DNA from: GWE2-40-63 sp041664345
GTDB taxonomy: Bacteria > Bacteroidota > Bacteroidia > Bacteroidales > SZUA-534
Length of the DNA: 64,000 nucleotides
Direction: 5' to 3'
Assembly (NCBI GenBank): GCA_041664345.1
Contig: JBAYKX010000023.1
Location: forward strand, 12,885-76,884
In this document: positions 33,158-42,153 of the stretch, one piece after another
Numbering within the stretch: the first letter of the stretch is position 1
Layout of the letters: every line of letters begins with the position of its first letter
Program-made: the position numbers and the translations under genes
The notes under the pieces: generated by a model
The model's database searches: none
Told to the model about the DNA's origin: nothing
What the model saw: only the letters and a program-made list of their open reading frames with translations

Positions 33158-35692
33158 ATGAAAAAAATTCTACTTCTCCCATTATTGGTGCTTATTATAG
33201 CTGTTGTATCAGGAATTTTCTTTGTTAAGCACAAACAAGTTCTTTTACCAAAACTAAAACCTTTTGAGGAGTATCAATTCATGCGGAATTATCCCGATTT
33301 TGAAGCCGGTGCCAAAGCTTATCAGATACATATTCGAAAAGAGGCAACCCGGGTGCAAAACCAAACTCAAAAAAGTGGGGAATCAATTCCCAATTGGATT
33401 ACACAAGGACCTTACAACATAGGAGGACGAATTAATACCATTGCCCACAATCCTGGAAACGGCCAAATTATTTATGTGGGAAGTGTATGCGGTGGAATTT
33501 TCAAAACTACCGATGGGGGGACAAACTGGTTCCCAATTTTTGATGAACAAGCCTACCTTGCGATAAGTTGCATTGTGGTTAGCCCCGCCGATACCAACAC
33601 CTTATTTGTAGGAACCGGCGATCCCAATGTTTCAGGATATCCTTGGGTGGGCGATGGAATTTATAAAAGTACCGATGCCGGTCAAAATTGGAAACATATT
33701 GGATTGGAACAGACTGGAATTGTTAGCAAAATTGCAGTAAATCCAAAAAATTCCAATATTGTTTATGCGGCAACCATGGGAATCCCTTTTATCAGAGATG
33801 CCAACCGTGGATTGTATAAAAGTACGGATGGAGGAACCTCATGGAACAAGGTTTTGTTTCTGTCGAAAGAGGCAGGAATTATTGATATGGTTATGGTGCC
33901 GCAAAGTCCAGATACTTTGATTGTTGCGGGATGGGATCGAATCCGGAATTACAATGAAAGTATTGCTTCCGGTACTCACAGTAAATTATACCGCACTTTT
34001 AACGGCGGCGCGAACTGGGATACGCTAACTGTTGATTTGCCGACTGTTGAATCTTCGCGCATTGGGTTGACTCTTTCACTTCAAGATACTCTTGAGGTTG
34101 TTGCGCAGTTTATTGATGCCACAAGTTTTGAAACGGCGGGGATTTTTAAATCAGTAAATTTTGGTTCTAATTGGCAAAAGTTAGAAGCTACCTATACTGA
34201 AGATATATTGGGTGGATTTGGTTGGTATTTTGGAAAAATCCGGGTTAACCCGTACAACAAAAAGCAACTATTTGTTTTGGGAGTCGATTTATCACGCAGC
34301 GACAATGGAGGAACTCATTTTGAACTATCTACGCCGCCTTGGTACACCTACGAAGTGCACGCCGATAAGCACGATTTGGTTTTTATCGACAGTTTAACTC
34401 TTTTGCTTTCCACCGATGGCGGTTTGTATAAAAGTACCGATGGGGGTTTGAATTGGAATGACATTGAAAACATTCCCAACACCCAGTTTTACAAGGTGGC
34501 TGTTGATCCAAATAAAAAGGATTTTTATTGCGGCGGTGCTCAGGATAATGGTACCAGCTATGGCCAAAAAGCAGACAGCATAAATTGGAAAAGACTTTTT
34601 GGGGGCGATGGGTTTCAACCGCTTTTTGATCCAAAAAGGCCGGAACTTATATATGCAGAAACACAAAATGGTGGTTTGTATTATGGAATCGATAAAAGCG
34701 GGGAATATGAATGGGATTATTTTGAAAATGGACTGGATGAAAGCGATCGCCGTTCGTGGGATATGCCCATTTGCATGAGTAAAATAAATTCAAAAATTAT
34801 TTATACCGGTACCTACCGGATTTATAGGAATGTAGATTCCCCAACCGGAGATTGGGAGCCTATTAGTGATGATTTAACCGATGGAACGGATAATAAATAT
34901 CACATAATTTCAGCCATTGATGTATCACCGCTTACTGATAGTTTGATAGCTTCAGGCAGCAGCGATGGAAAAGTTTATCTTTTTGATTCTATAAGTTGGC
35001 GTGATATTTCAGCAGGGCTTCCCCAAAGGTATGTTACTTGTGTGCGATTCAGTCCCAATTCAAAGGAAAGTCTTTTTGTATCACATTCGGGCTATAAAGC
35101 CAATGAAAATATACCTCACTTGCATTTTTCCGAAAACTTGGGACAAACCTTTAAAAACATTTCGGGCAACCTGCCTCAGCTTGCCATTAACAGTATTGTT
35201 GTTTTAAAAGGATACCACGATTCAGTTATTTTTGTAGCTACCGATGGTGGAATTTATCACTCCCTTACCAAAGGACAAACTTGGGAACGAACCGGAACCG
35301 GAATGCCGGTAATACCTGTTTACGATTTAGCTTACGAGGATACCAATCACCTTCTGGTGGCCGGTACATTTGCCCGTTCTTTAATGACGTTGGAATTAGA
35401 GCCAATTATTAAAAAATATCAAGAAATTATTGAAAATGTTTCCGACCAAAAAATCTCGATGGACATCTATCCAAATCCGGCTAAAAACTATGTAATTGTT
35501 AAAAGCGCTAACTTTTCAAATGGTTCGATACTGACTATAGCTGAAATATCAGGAAAGATACTATATACACAATCGGTAGTTCCAGATATAGAAAACAAAG
35601 TTAATATATCCGGACTATCGAAAGGAACTTATTTGGTATCGGTATATGATGGACAAAAGAAACTATATACCCAGAAATTGCTGATTCAATAA
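33158..35692 (+). CDS. Secreted VPS10/BNR-type beta-propeller protein with T9SS sorting tail
   Basis: The start chosen is the ATG at 33,158 (MKKILLLPLLVLIIAVVSG, signal or anchor); a TTG 18 bp upstream is in frame. The mature part (about 75-760 of 844) is built of repeated propeller blades with the Asp-box pattern, for example GIFKTTDGGTNW, GIYKSTDAGQNW, GLYKSTDGGTSW, GLYKSTDGGLNW. This sortilin/VPS10-like fold is shared with secreted xyloglucanases and sialidases but without a recognisable catalytic acid here. The last about 80 residues (ISMDIYPNPAKNYVIV ... LSKGTYLVSVYDGQKKLYTQKLLIQ) are a type A T9SS sorting domain, so the protein leaves the cell through T9SS. The stop overlaps the start of the folate gene by 1 bp. 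Confidence 0.88.
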   Translation: MKKILLLPLLVLIIAVVSGIFFVKHKQVLLPKLKPFEEYQFMRNYPDFEAGAKAYQIHIRKEATRVQNQTQKSGESIPNWITQGPYNIGGRINTIAHNPGNGQIIYVGSVCGGIFKTTDGGTNWFPIFDEQAYLAISCIVVSPADTNTLFVGTGDPNVSGYPWVGDGIYKSTDAGQNWKHIGLEQTGIVSKIAVNPKNSNIVYAATMGIPFIRDANRGLYKSTDGGTSWNKVLFLSKEAGIIDMVMVPQSPDTLIVAGWDRIRNYNESIASGTHSKLYRTFNGGANWDTLTVDLPTVESSRIGLTLSLQDTLEVVAQFIDATSFETAGIFKSVNFGSNWQKLEATYTEDILGGFGWYFGKIRVNPYNKKQLFVLGVDLSRSDNGGTHFELSTPPWYTYEVHADKHDLVFIDSLTLLLSTDGGLYKSTDGGLNWNDIENIPNTQFYKVAVDPNKKDFYCGGAQDNGTSYGQKADSINWKRLFGGDGFQPLFDPKRPELIYAETQNGGLYYGIDKSGEYEWDYFENGLDESDRRSWDMPICMSKINSKIIYTGTYRIYRNVDSPTGDWEPISDDLTDGTDNKYHIISAIDVSPLTDSLIASGSSDGKVYLFDSISWRDISAGLPQRYVTCVRFSPNSKESLFVSHSGYKANENIPHLHFSENLGQTFKNISGNLPQLAINSIVVLKGYHDSVIFVATDGGIYHSLTKGQTWERTGTGMPVIPVYDLAYEDTNHLLVAGTFARSLMTLELEPIIKKYQEIIENVSDQKISMDIYPNPAKNYVIVKSANFSNGSILTIAEISGKILYTQSVVPDIENKVNISGLSKGTYLVSVYDGQKKLYTQKLLIQ

Positions 35693-36228
35693 TGGTTACA
35701 GAGAAAAGAGAACTCCGCATCCACATAAGGCAATTGAAACAGCAATTGCCGGATGGATTGCGCCTTGAAAAATCGGAAAAAATAAGGTCTCTTTTAGAAT
35801 CCGATCCTGATTTTATAAAGGCGGAAACAGTGCTTATTTACTGGTCAATGCCCGACGAAGTGCATACCCATGACTTCATTAACAAGTGGTGGAAGTCAAA
35901 AATAATACTGCTTCCATCGGTACAAGGTACTGTTTTGAAACTGAAGCAGTTTACTGGATTAGATTCCTTGCAAAAGGGAGAACTGATGGGAATATTGGAG
36001 CCAGTAGGACCAGAGTTTTCTACCACTGAACCCATTGATTTGATTGTGGTTCCGGGTATTGCTTTTGATAAAAACAACTTCCGTATGGGACGTGGAAGAG
36101 GCTTTTACGATAGGTTGCTTCAAAACAAACCATCAAAAAAAATAGGAATCTGTTTCGATTTTCAATTTTTTGAATCCATTCCAAAAGAAACCCATGATAT
36201 TCCTATGGATGCAGTTATTTGGGCGTAG
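35692..36228 (+). CDS. 5-formyltetrahydrofolate cyclo-ligase
   Basis: An ATP-dependent cytosolic enzyme that converts 5-formyl-THF to 5,10-methenyl-THF and so recycles the storage form of folate. The hallmark glycine-rich GRGRGFYDRLL motif (about 128-138) with the preceding VVPGIAFDKNNFRMG is present, plus the N-terminal basic segment RELRIHIRQLKQQL. At 178 residues it has the normal size of the family (YgfA/MTHFS). It is translationally coupled to the propeller gene through an ATAATG overlap, which probably reflects economy of space rather than a shared pathway, and ends before a bidirectional terminator. Confidence 0.95.
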   Translation: MVTEKRELRIHIRQLKQQLPDGLRLEKSEKIRSLLESDPDFIKAETVLIYWSMPDEVHTHDFINKWWKSKIILLPSVQGTVLKLKQFTGLDSLQKGELMGILEPVGPEFSTTEPIDLIVVPGIAFDKNNFRMGRGRGFYDRLLQNKPSKKIGICFDFQFFESIPKETHDIPMDAVIWA

Positions 36229-36294
36229 TTAATTTGAGGTATTTTATTTGGATTCTAAAATCTTCGTTTTGAGGCAGGATAAAATTAGAAAAGC

Positions 36295-36324
36295 AAAGAC
36301 TGACAATTCAAAATGTCAGCCTTT
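36295..36324. terminator. Bidirectional terminator between the folate gene and PKD lipoprotein gene
   Basis: AAAGACTGACA (36,295-36,305) and TGTCAGCCTTT (36,314-36,324) form a stem with one mismatch and an 8-nt loop, between two converging genes. T-rich sequence lies on the plus-strand side (ACTTTAATTCTT). Confidence 0.65.
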
Positions 36325-36334
36325 ACTTTAATTC

Positions 36335-37402
36335 TTATTTAAATACCGGCATTTTACCAGGAATTTTCTTTGCCTGAATTCCGGTTTGAATGGAACGTTT
36401 CTGTGTTGAACCTTCTTTACTGTTTTTTAGGTTCTTTTCCCTATCAGCTTTGGTAACTGATTTTTCTGAGGCATTTACTGTTGCACTTAAATCCATCTTC
36501 CAAATGGAAATCCAGTCGGTAGTTATTTTGGAATCAGCACCCAATATAAATCCAAATTTTTGGCCATAATTGCCTTCAAAAGGAGTTGAATTCATATAAA
36601 CTTCATTTATAAAATAGTACAGGGTGTTTTTGTATTTCCTGATGGTCAATTTATTGTAATCACCTACAATTCCTCCGGTTCCAGTAAATTCTTCATCCCA
36701 TGGATTATTATTTTTATTTCCAAACGTATAAAAGGAGGTGCCTTTATACGGAGTTAACAAGAAGAAATAAAAATCAAATGAAGTTTCAATTAACGAACTA
36801 AAAATACCCGATCCTTGATTTAAGCTGTCGTCATCTATTTTGTAATAAATCTCATAATCGAAGTCTTCGTTTTCAGCGGGCATTTCCTTGGAATTCGTCC
36901 AGAAAAACCAGGTATTTACGGTGTCAAAGCTAGTCATGGAATATACTCCATTTGAAATGGAAAGGGTGTAATCAGAAGTGGTTTCTTCGGGCCATTCGCC
37001 ATCAGTTGTAAATTCATTGACATAATGGTTGAACCAATTAATGGGTAAATCATAATTGGTAGGGTGGTCAAGTATAATTTCTGCTGCTGCCACAGTTATG
37101 GTAATTTCCTTTTGGTTGCTTTTGCTTTCGTTTTGAGCAATCAAAGTAACTTTATAGTTGTTAGCTTCGGTATAAATATGCTCAGGATTTGCAGCAATAG
37201 AGGTAGTTCCATCACCAAAGTTCCATTCATAAATATCTGCATTTTCGGAGCAATTGGTAAAAGTTACTATGTCGCCGGCTTTTATCTCAATACTTGGCGT
37301 ATAGCTAAAGCAAGCTATAGGTTCGGGAGTGTCGCATCCTTGATAAATAAATACCGAAAGGACTGCAAAGAGAATGCTAATTTTTGTGTTTAGTTTTTTC
37401 AC
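36335..37402 (-). CDS. PKD-domain lipoprotein (one PKD domain)
   Basis: A 355-residue surface or periplasmic lipoprotein. The signal and lipobox end at VFIYQGCDTPE (Cys23). One PKD domain follows (about 30-105; ENADIYEWNFGDGTTS is the diagnostic WxFGDG segment), then about 190 residues of a beta-rich domain (MYSMTSFDTVNTWFFW ... YKNTLYYFINEVYMNS) similar to the LamG/DUF1080-type jelly-roll. The last 50 residues are basic (KKIPGKMPVFK). The downstream paralogue at 37.6-39.2 kb has the same jelly-roll and a similar basic tail but three PKD domains. PKD domains bind polysaccharides or proteins. The function of this pair is not known; they lie together without a regulator or transporter. Confidence 0.8.
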   Translation of the reverse strand: MKKLNTKISILFAVLSVFIYQGCDTPEPIACFSYTPSIEIKAGDIVTFTNCSENADIYEWNFGDGTTSIAANPEHIYTEANNYKVTLIAQNESKSNQKEITITVAAAEIILDHPTNYDLPINWFNHYVNEFTTDGEWPEETTSDYTLSISNGVYSMTSFDTVNTWFFWTNSKEMPAENEDFDYEIYYKIDDDSLNQGSGIFSSLIETSFDFYFFLLTPYKGTSFYTFGNKNNNPWDEEFTGTGGIVGDYNKLTIRKYKNTLYYFINEVYMNSTPFEGNYGQKFGFILGADSKITTDWISIWKMDLSATVNASEKSVTKADREKNLKNSKEGSTQKRSIQTGIQAKKIPGKMPVFK

Positions 37403-37526
37403 TTGGTTTAATTTTGAAGTTACTACTTAGGAATGGGCTAATTTAACTAAAAAAATGGTACTGAAAACAGGGGTTTCTGTTTTTGGTAGTATTTACCTGT
37501 TTATATTTTAATTGCATTTTAAAATA

Positions 37527-37564
37527 AATAAAGGCTGCCGTATATTATGGCAGCCTTTATTTTA
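37527..37564. terminator. Intrinsic terminator downstream of the three-PKD lipoprotein
   Basis: AAAGGCTGCC pairs with GGCAGCCTTT (loop GTATATTAT) and is followed by ATTTTAG on the plus strand; on the minus strand the T-rich tail is TATTTATTTT. It lies 11 bp from the stop of the 37,575-39,158 gene. Confidence 0.75.
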
Positions 37565-37574
37565 GTTCTTGTAT

Positions 37575-39158
37575 TTACCTTTTTAGTACGGGTGATATTA
37601 GAGGTTCAGTTATTTTTACTGGTTTGCTTATTTTGCCTGTAGGTGCATATTTTTTAATTGCCTTAACAGGTTTTTCCCATTTCCCGGGTTGAAGGGTTAT
37701 GTCTGCTTTTACAATCGGGGCAGTTGAATTGGTTCCTATTTGGCCACTTTTGCTTGTGGTTGCAGTATATATTTGAACTTTTTCAACCATTATTTGTGAA
37801 AGTTCATCGGTTGAAATGGCAAGCACATCTCCATAATCCCCCAAATAGGTGGTTGACTTAATAAATTCTTTATTGAGAAAGAAATAATAAGTATTGTCGT
37901 ACTTACGACAAGTTAACAGATTGAAATCATTACTAATACCTCCGAATTGCCACCCATTATTAAAAGAACCGTTGTGGTTACCAAAATTATATATGCCCTG
38001 TCCTGAATTGAGGTCAAAGGCGTAATAATAGAGATCTGAACTACTTTCATTAAATCCCCAATACATGCCATTACCTCCGGTATAAGCTCCATTATTATAT
38101 ATTACTTTGTAGAGGATTTCAATGTCATAATTTGCCGAAGTTGGGGGCATAGTACACGAAGGATATGAGATATAGAAACCATTGTCTGCTCTATAAGTAG
38201 TAAGTGTATAGTAACCGCCCGATACGTTTGCTGAGAATTCAGAATCACTTCCTACATACCAACTTCCTGTAGCATTGAAATCATCCCGGTAATATTCTGT
38301 CCATACCACTGGCATTAGATATACTTTAGGATCAATTACTGCATCAGTAATCACAATAGTTTGCACATCGGTATCGGATTCAGAACCATTTCTTGCAGTA
38401 AGCTTTATATTATAGGTTCCTGCCGTACCATAATAAACATATAAATCTTTATCGGTAAAATTAGTGATACCATCCCCATCGGTGTCCCATTCATAACTGG
38501 TAGCACCTACTGAGCAATTGGTTAATGTAACTGTTTCACCAACATAGGCACTGGTTGTTGACATGTTAAAACAAGCCGTAACTGAAGGTGCATTAATAGT
38601 AATGGAGTGAGTAATTTGTTTTGAATCGGTGCCTTTTTTTGCAATCAGTATAACATCAAAATTTCCTGCTGAGCTAAAAGAATGAGTTGGTGAAGTATTG
38701 GTTGATGTTTGTCCATCACCAAAATCCCAACTATAGCTGTCGGCACCTGTTGAACAATTGGTAAAATTAACAGTTTCGCCAACTTCTGCCGTAGTGGTTG
38801 ACATGGTAAAGCAGGCAACAATATTTGATTTAACGGTTATTTTATGAATTATTTCATCCTGTAAATTTTTTGTAGTTACCACCAATTTTACGTCATATAC
38901 TCTAGGTTCATCAAATTCATGTTCAGGATTAGTGGCCACTGATTCTTCGCCATCGTCAAAATCCCATTTATAGCTGTCTGCATCGGTAGAGCAATTGGTA
39001 AAACTAACCAAATCGCCAGGTAAAATGTCATTTACCGGTTCATACGTAAAACAAGCAACGGGTTGTACATCCTCATCTCTTTCGCAAAACCCTCCCATTA
39101 ACAAAAAAACCGAAATGGCTGCGAATAAAATTCTTGATATTGATTTTAATTGTTTCAT
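37575..39158 (-). CDS. PKD-domain lipoprotein (three PKD domains)
   Basis: The ATG at 39,158 (MKQLKSISRILFAAISVFLLMGGFC) starts a normal lipoprotein signal; an ATG 66 bp upstream would add a spurious N-terminus. Three PKD domains occur in series (about 30-105, 110-190, 192-275), with WDFDDGEES, WDFGDGQTS and a divergent WDTDGDGIT segment. A jelly-roll domain (about 285-470, YYRDDFNATGSWYVG ... CRKYDNTYYFFLNKEF) and a basic tail rich in Lys/Pro follow. It is the paralogue of the gene immediately downstream on the same strand. Two of the PKD units are close copies (FTNCSTGADSYSWDFGDG), pointing to recent internal duplication. Role: surface binding, inferred from domains. Confidence 0.82.
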   Translation of the reverse strand: MKQLKSISRILFAAISVFLLMGGFCERDEDVQPVACFTYEPVNDILPGDLVSFTNCSTDADSYKWDFDDGEESVATNPEHEFDEPRVYDVKLVVTTKNLQDEIIHKITVKSNIVACFTMSTTTAEVGETVNFTNCSTGADSYSWDFGDGQTSTNTSPTHSFSSAGNFDVILIAKKGTDSKQITHSITINAPSVTACFNMSTTSAYVGETVTLTNCSVGATSYEWDTDGDGITNFTDKDLYVYYGTAGTYNIKLTARNGSESDTDVQTIVITDAVIDPKVYLMPVVWTEYYRDDFNATGSWYVGSDSEFSANVSGGYYTLTTYRADNGFYISYPSCTMPPTSANYDIEILYKVIYNNGAYTGGNGMYWGFNESSSDLYYYAFDLNSGQGIYNFGNHNGSFNNGWQFGGISNDFNLLTCRKYDNTYYFFLNKEFIKSTTYLGDYGDVLAISTDELSQIMVEKVQIYTATTSKSGQIGTNSTAPIVKADITLQPGKWEKPVKAIKKYAPTGKISKPVKITEPLISPVLKR

Positions 39159-39342
39159 AGTTTCATAGTTTAATGTTAAATAAATTGGTGCAGCTAATTT
39201 ACTAAATAGGGAGGGTTTTTGCAAATAAATTTAATGGTGGGAAAAGCTATAAATAGTAAACCACAAAGATTGAATTATTATATCAGTGAAAAAGTAATAT
39301 GTAAACTCAAAATTAAAAATTTGGATTATATCAAACCTAAAA

Positions 39343-39354
39343 TGTAAATTTACA
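39343..39354 (+). promoter_or_regulatory. Perfect 12-bp palindrome upstream of the AraC-type gene
   Basis: TGTAAATTTACA lies 47 bp upstream of the AraC-type gene start, in an AT-rich leader. It is a candidate operator, but with a palindrome made only of A/T/G/C near 50:50 this length could also arise by chance. Confidence 0.3.
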
Positions 39355-39401
39355 CACCCTTTAATTGCATTTGATTTAGGGTAACATCAATAGAATTAAG
39401 A

Positions 39402-40573
39402 ATGAGAACCGCATTAACAAGCTTGAATATTGCCGGTTTAGTACTTGCATTATTATTCATTTCGCTCATACTTTTAAAAAAGGATAAGCAACTCCGCGAT
39501 TATCTGTTGGCATTTTTTATATTCCTGCTCGGCACATTTTTACTCATTAAGTATGTGTTTCAGTTTGATTTGTACAACACCTATCCAATTATTATTTATT
39601 TAGATATCTATTATTGGGTATTACTAGGTCCTACATTATATATTTACACATTGGTTTCAACCAGAGGGGAAAACCACTTCCGTAAAAATTACCTTTTCAC
39701 GTTAATTCCTGCTGCATTGGTAACCATCTGTTTTTCGCAATATATTTTTGGGAATGCAGCCGATCTGTTTAACAATTGGGATAATTTACCAACAATCGCA
39801 ATAGTTGGTGTTTACATCTGGCTTTGGAATTCTCCTGTTTTCTACTTGCTAACAATATTGGCAATTCGGAAACATCAAAAGAGCATTAAAAATCACTTCT
39901 CGTATTCAAAAACAATTGACCTTAACTGGCTGAATTACCTATCACACGGCTATGCTATTTTTATACTTTTTATAATCACACGCGGAATAATACGCAATTT
40001 ATCGGGTTGGGATTTATCTATTGATAATTATAGCCTAAGCCTCGCAACAGCTTTTATATACATATTTGGGATAGGTTTTTTTGGTTACCGCCAACGTGGG
40101 ATTTTTGACAACTATAAAGATATTGCCATTCCGATTAATAATCGCGAAATGCAAAAAACATCGGATATTAAAGAAGATCGTTATCAATTGTCCTATCAAA
40201 AATCGGGATTAAATGATGCGGAAGCCCAACGAATTATTAACAAACTTGAACGGGTTATGCAATCGGAGGAACTTTACCTTGAAGCGAACTCTATCTGGCG
40301 GCCCTTGCCGAAAAGGTTGATGTATCGACTCACAAGCTATCTCAGGTAATTAATGAATACCTGAATAAAAACTTTTTCGATTTTGTTAACGAATACCGGA
40401 TTGAACGGGCAAAAGAATTTTTGTTGGACCCGGCATATAATCAATTAAAAATAGTTTCGCTTGCCTATGATAGCGGTTTTAGTTCAAAATCGACCTTTTA
40501 TACCACGTTTAAAAAAGCGGAAGGAATTACTCCGGCAGAGTATCGGAAAAAATACCAGCAAAAAACAGCATAA
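39402..40573 (+). pseudogene. Membrane-bound AraC-family transcriptional regulator, frameshifted before its HTH domain
   Basis: An N-terminal integral membrane part (about 1-240; six or seven hydrophobic helices, for example LVLALLFISLILL and YWVLLGPTLYIYTLV), then a C-terminal AraC helix-turn-helix. The first frame stops at 40,349 in a random tail (IWRPLPKRLMYRLTSYLR). From about 40,290 the next frame continues LAALAEKVDVSTHKLSQVIN, EYRIERAKEFLLD, IVSLAYDSGFSSKSTFYTTF and ends TAA at 40,571-40,573; this is the complete DNA-binding domain. One missing base near 40,289 (AAC-CTC reduced to AACTC) restores a 390-residue protein. Such membrane AraC proteins often control adjacent transport or polymer genes in Bacteroidota; the neighbour here is a beta-propeller gene. 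Real decay or error, not decidable. Confidence 0.8.
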
Positions 40574-40648
40574 TCCTAATTTTTGTTATCCCAGCCGATA
40601 GGGAAAAACCCAATTCTTGATATTCTTAAATAGTTTTGTCAATAAGTA

Positions 40649-40811
40649 CCCAAATTGAGCGGTTTGGAAGGGCAAATCACTCAATCGACTAAGAAATTGT
40701 AAGTAATTCACTTTTTACTGTTAATCTTTTTGGTGAGCTACAACAATTTCTAGGTCGGGGTTAAACCTAAGTAAAGCGCTTTTTCGCTGCGCTTAAATCG
40801 CTCAACTTAGG
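40649..40811 (+). repeat. MITE-like inverted-repeat element, family A, copy 2
   Basis: Starts CCCAAATTGAGCGGTTTGG and ends AAATCGCTCAACTTAGG, inverse in orientation to the copy at 4,592-4,763. Shared blocks include GCAAATCACTCAATCGACTA, AGAAATTGTAAGTAATT and ACAATTTCTAGGTCGGGGTT. The 3' inner stem is AAGCGC/GCGCTT here but CCCCGAG/CTCGGGG in the other copy. It lies in a 338-bp interval between the broken AraC gene and a broken beta-propeller gene, and no other feature is seen there apart from a possible -7 box in the last 50 bp. Confidence 0.85.
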
Positions 40812-40911
40812 AAGAATTTGCCATACTTGAGCCATGCTTATTGCGTTGCTACATTTATGTGTAGTTGCAAAAATTGTAAACCAATTTGTTTAAAATCATA
40901 AAACCAGCATT

Positions 40912-41733
40912 ATGAAAAAATACATCACATTGAGTTTATTAATGCTCATAGCATTTGCATCAACTGCTCAAATATTATTAAACGGACCTCAAAAAATTGT
41001 TATTGATGTACCCCGAAACCGGTTGCTTGTTTCGAATTTTAACGATGGGAATCTTGTTGTGATCGACAGCGCGGGAAACCAATCCCTTTTTGTGCCGAAT
41101 GCCGATTTTATTGACGGGCTTGAAATAGTTGGGGATACTATATTTGGTGTTGGCAGCAACAGGTTCATACATGCCTACAATTTGGAAACACGGAAACTTG
41201 TGTGGAATATAAAAATTCCGGGAACCAGTTATTTGTCGAGCATTACCTCCGATTCTGCAGGTTGCCTGTTCATTTCTTGCCCAAAATTAAACAAAATATA
41301 CAAGCTGCGCATTAGCGACCAGTCGTATTGGGAATTTGCAAGCAATAACGGACTGAAAAACCCAAACGGCATCCTACTCGAAAAAGAGAAAAACAGGATT
41401 GTAACCATAGGTGATTCTCCAAGTCCGTCGTTAATTCAAACTATTAGTTTGTCCGATTCTTCTGTTTCCACCCTGGCAACTACTAAATTCAGCAGTACCG
41501 ATGGAATTACAAGGGACAAATTTGGGTATCATTATCTCTGAGGATATTCTTTAAATGGTGTTTATCGGATGAATGCTGATTTTAGCAATGAACCTGAACT
41601 GATTTTTAAGGGCAACCAGATTATTTATCCAACTTACGATCCTTCCAGTCATTCGCTGTTAATCACCTATTATGGCTCTAAGTCATGGGGTAGGGTTAAC
41701 CTTGGAGCTTTTGTTAAGCCCATAACTGACTAG
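40912..41733 (+). pseudogene. Secreted SMP-30/YVTN-type beta-propeller protein, interrupted by TGA
   Basis: A signal peptide (MKKYITLSLLMLIAFASTAQ) starts a repetitive beta-propeller reminiscent of SMP-30/gluconolactonase or YVTN repeats (NRLLVSNFNDGNLVVIDSAG, ITSDSAGCLFISC, DGITRDKFGYHYL). The frame meets TGA at 41,539-41,541, then continues open and in register for 64 more codons to TAG at 41,731-41,733 with propeller-like GYSLNGVYRMN and HSLLITYYGSKSW. Relatives carry a residue between YL and GYS; a single change (for example TCA to TGA) explains the stop. Full-length is about 273 residues. Role unknown; it lies between the AraC-type gene and a LytTR gene, possibly their target. Confidence 0.72.
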
Positions 41734-41805
41734 GATTATGGATTTAATTTGTAAACGGCAAATCATAAATCGTGTGAATAATTAATTTCTTAGCTTTTAA
41801 ACAGT

Positions 41806-42153
41806 ATGAATACAAATGATCCCATCAAATTATCAATCCATAGCCAAAACGAAATTGAATTTATTGAAATTGAATCAATTGTTCGAATGGAAGCCGAAGG
41901 GTGTTATACCAATGTTTTCCTGCATAACGGACGAAAAATTACGGTATCAAAATCATTGGGTGAATACGAAAGCATTTTGTTGAACGCAAAATTTGTTAGG
42001 GTTCATAATTCACATATTGTAAACCTTAAACACATAAAAAAGTTCCTTAAAAAGGATGGCCTAATCCTTCAAATGACCGATGACTATATGGTACCCATTG
42101 CAGTGAGGAGAAAAGATGTTTTCGAGGAAAAAATGAAAATGCTGGTGATATAA
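41806..42153 (+). CDS. Stand-alone LytTR DNA-binding protein
   Basis: A 115-residue LytTR domain with no receiver or membrane part. Key segments: EFIEIESIVRMEAEGCYTNVF (about 16-35), KITVSKSLGEYESIL and FVRVHNSHIVNLKHIKKFLK, which align with the C-terminal domain of the response regulator at 3.7-4.5 kb. Small LytTR-only proteins can act as one-component regulators, but no sensory part exists, so partners or expression level must control it. It is 72 bp downstream of the broken propeller gene and followed by 750 bp of non-coding DNA before susC. Whether it regulates susCD is unknown. Confidence 0.8.
   Translation: MNTNDPIKLSIHSQNEIEFIEIESIVRMEAEGCYTNVFLHNGRKITVSKSLGEYESILLNAKFVRVHNSHIVNLKHIKKFLKKDGLILQMTDDYMVPIAVRRKDVFEEKMKMLVI

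Noticed and set aside
33158..35692. Active sialidase or xyloglucanase (GH33/GH74)
   Set aside because: Asp-box blades are shared, but I cannot place the catalytic Asp pair or the Arg triad, so only the fold is claimed.
40912..41733. Selenocysteine or other TGA recoding
   Set aside because: There is no SECIS-like hairpin after the TGA and the site is in a structural beta strand; substitution or error is simpler.
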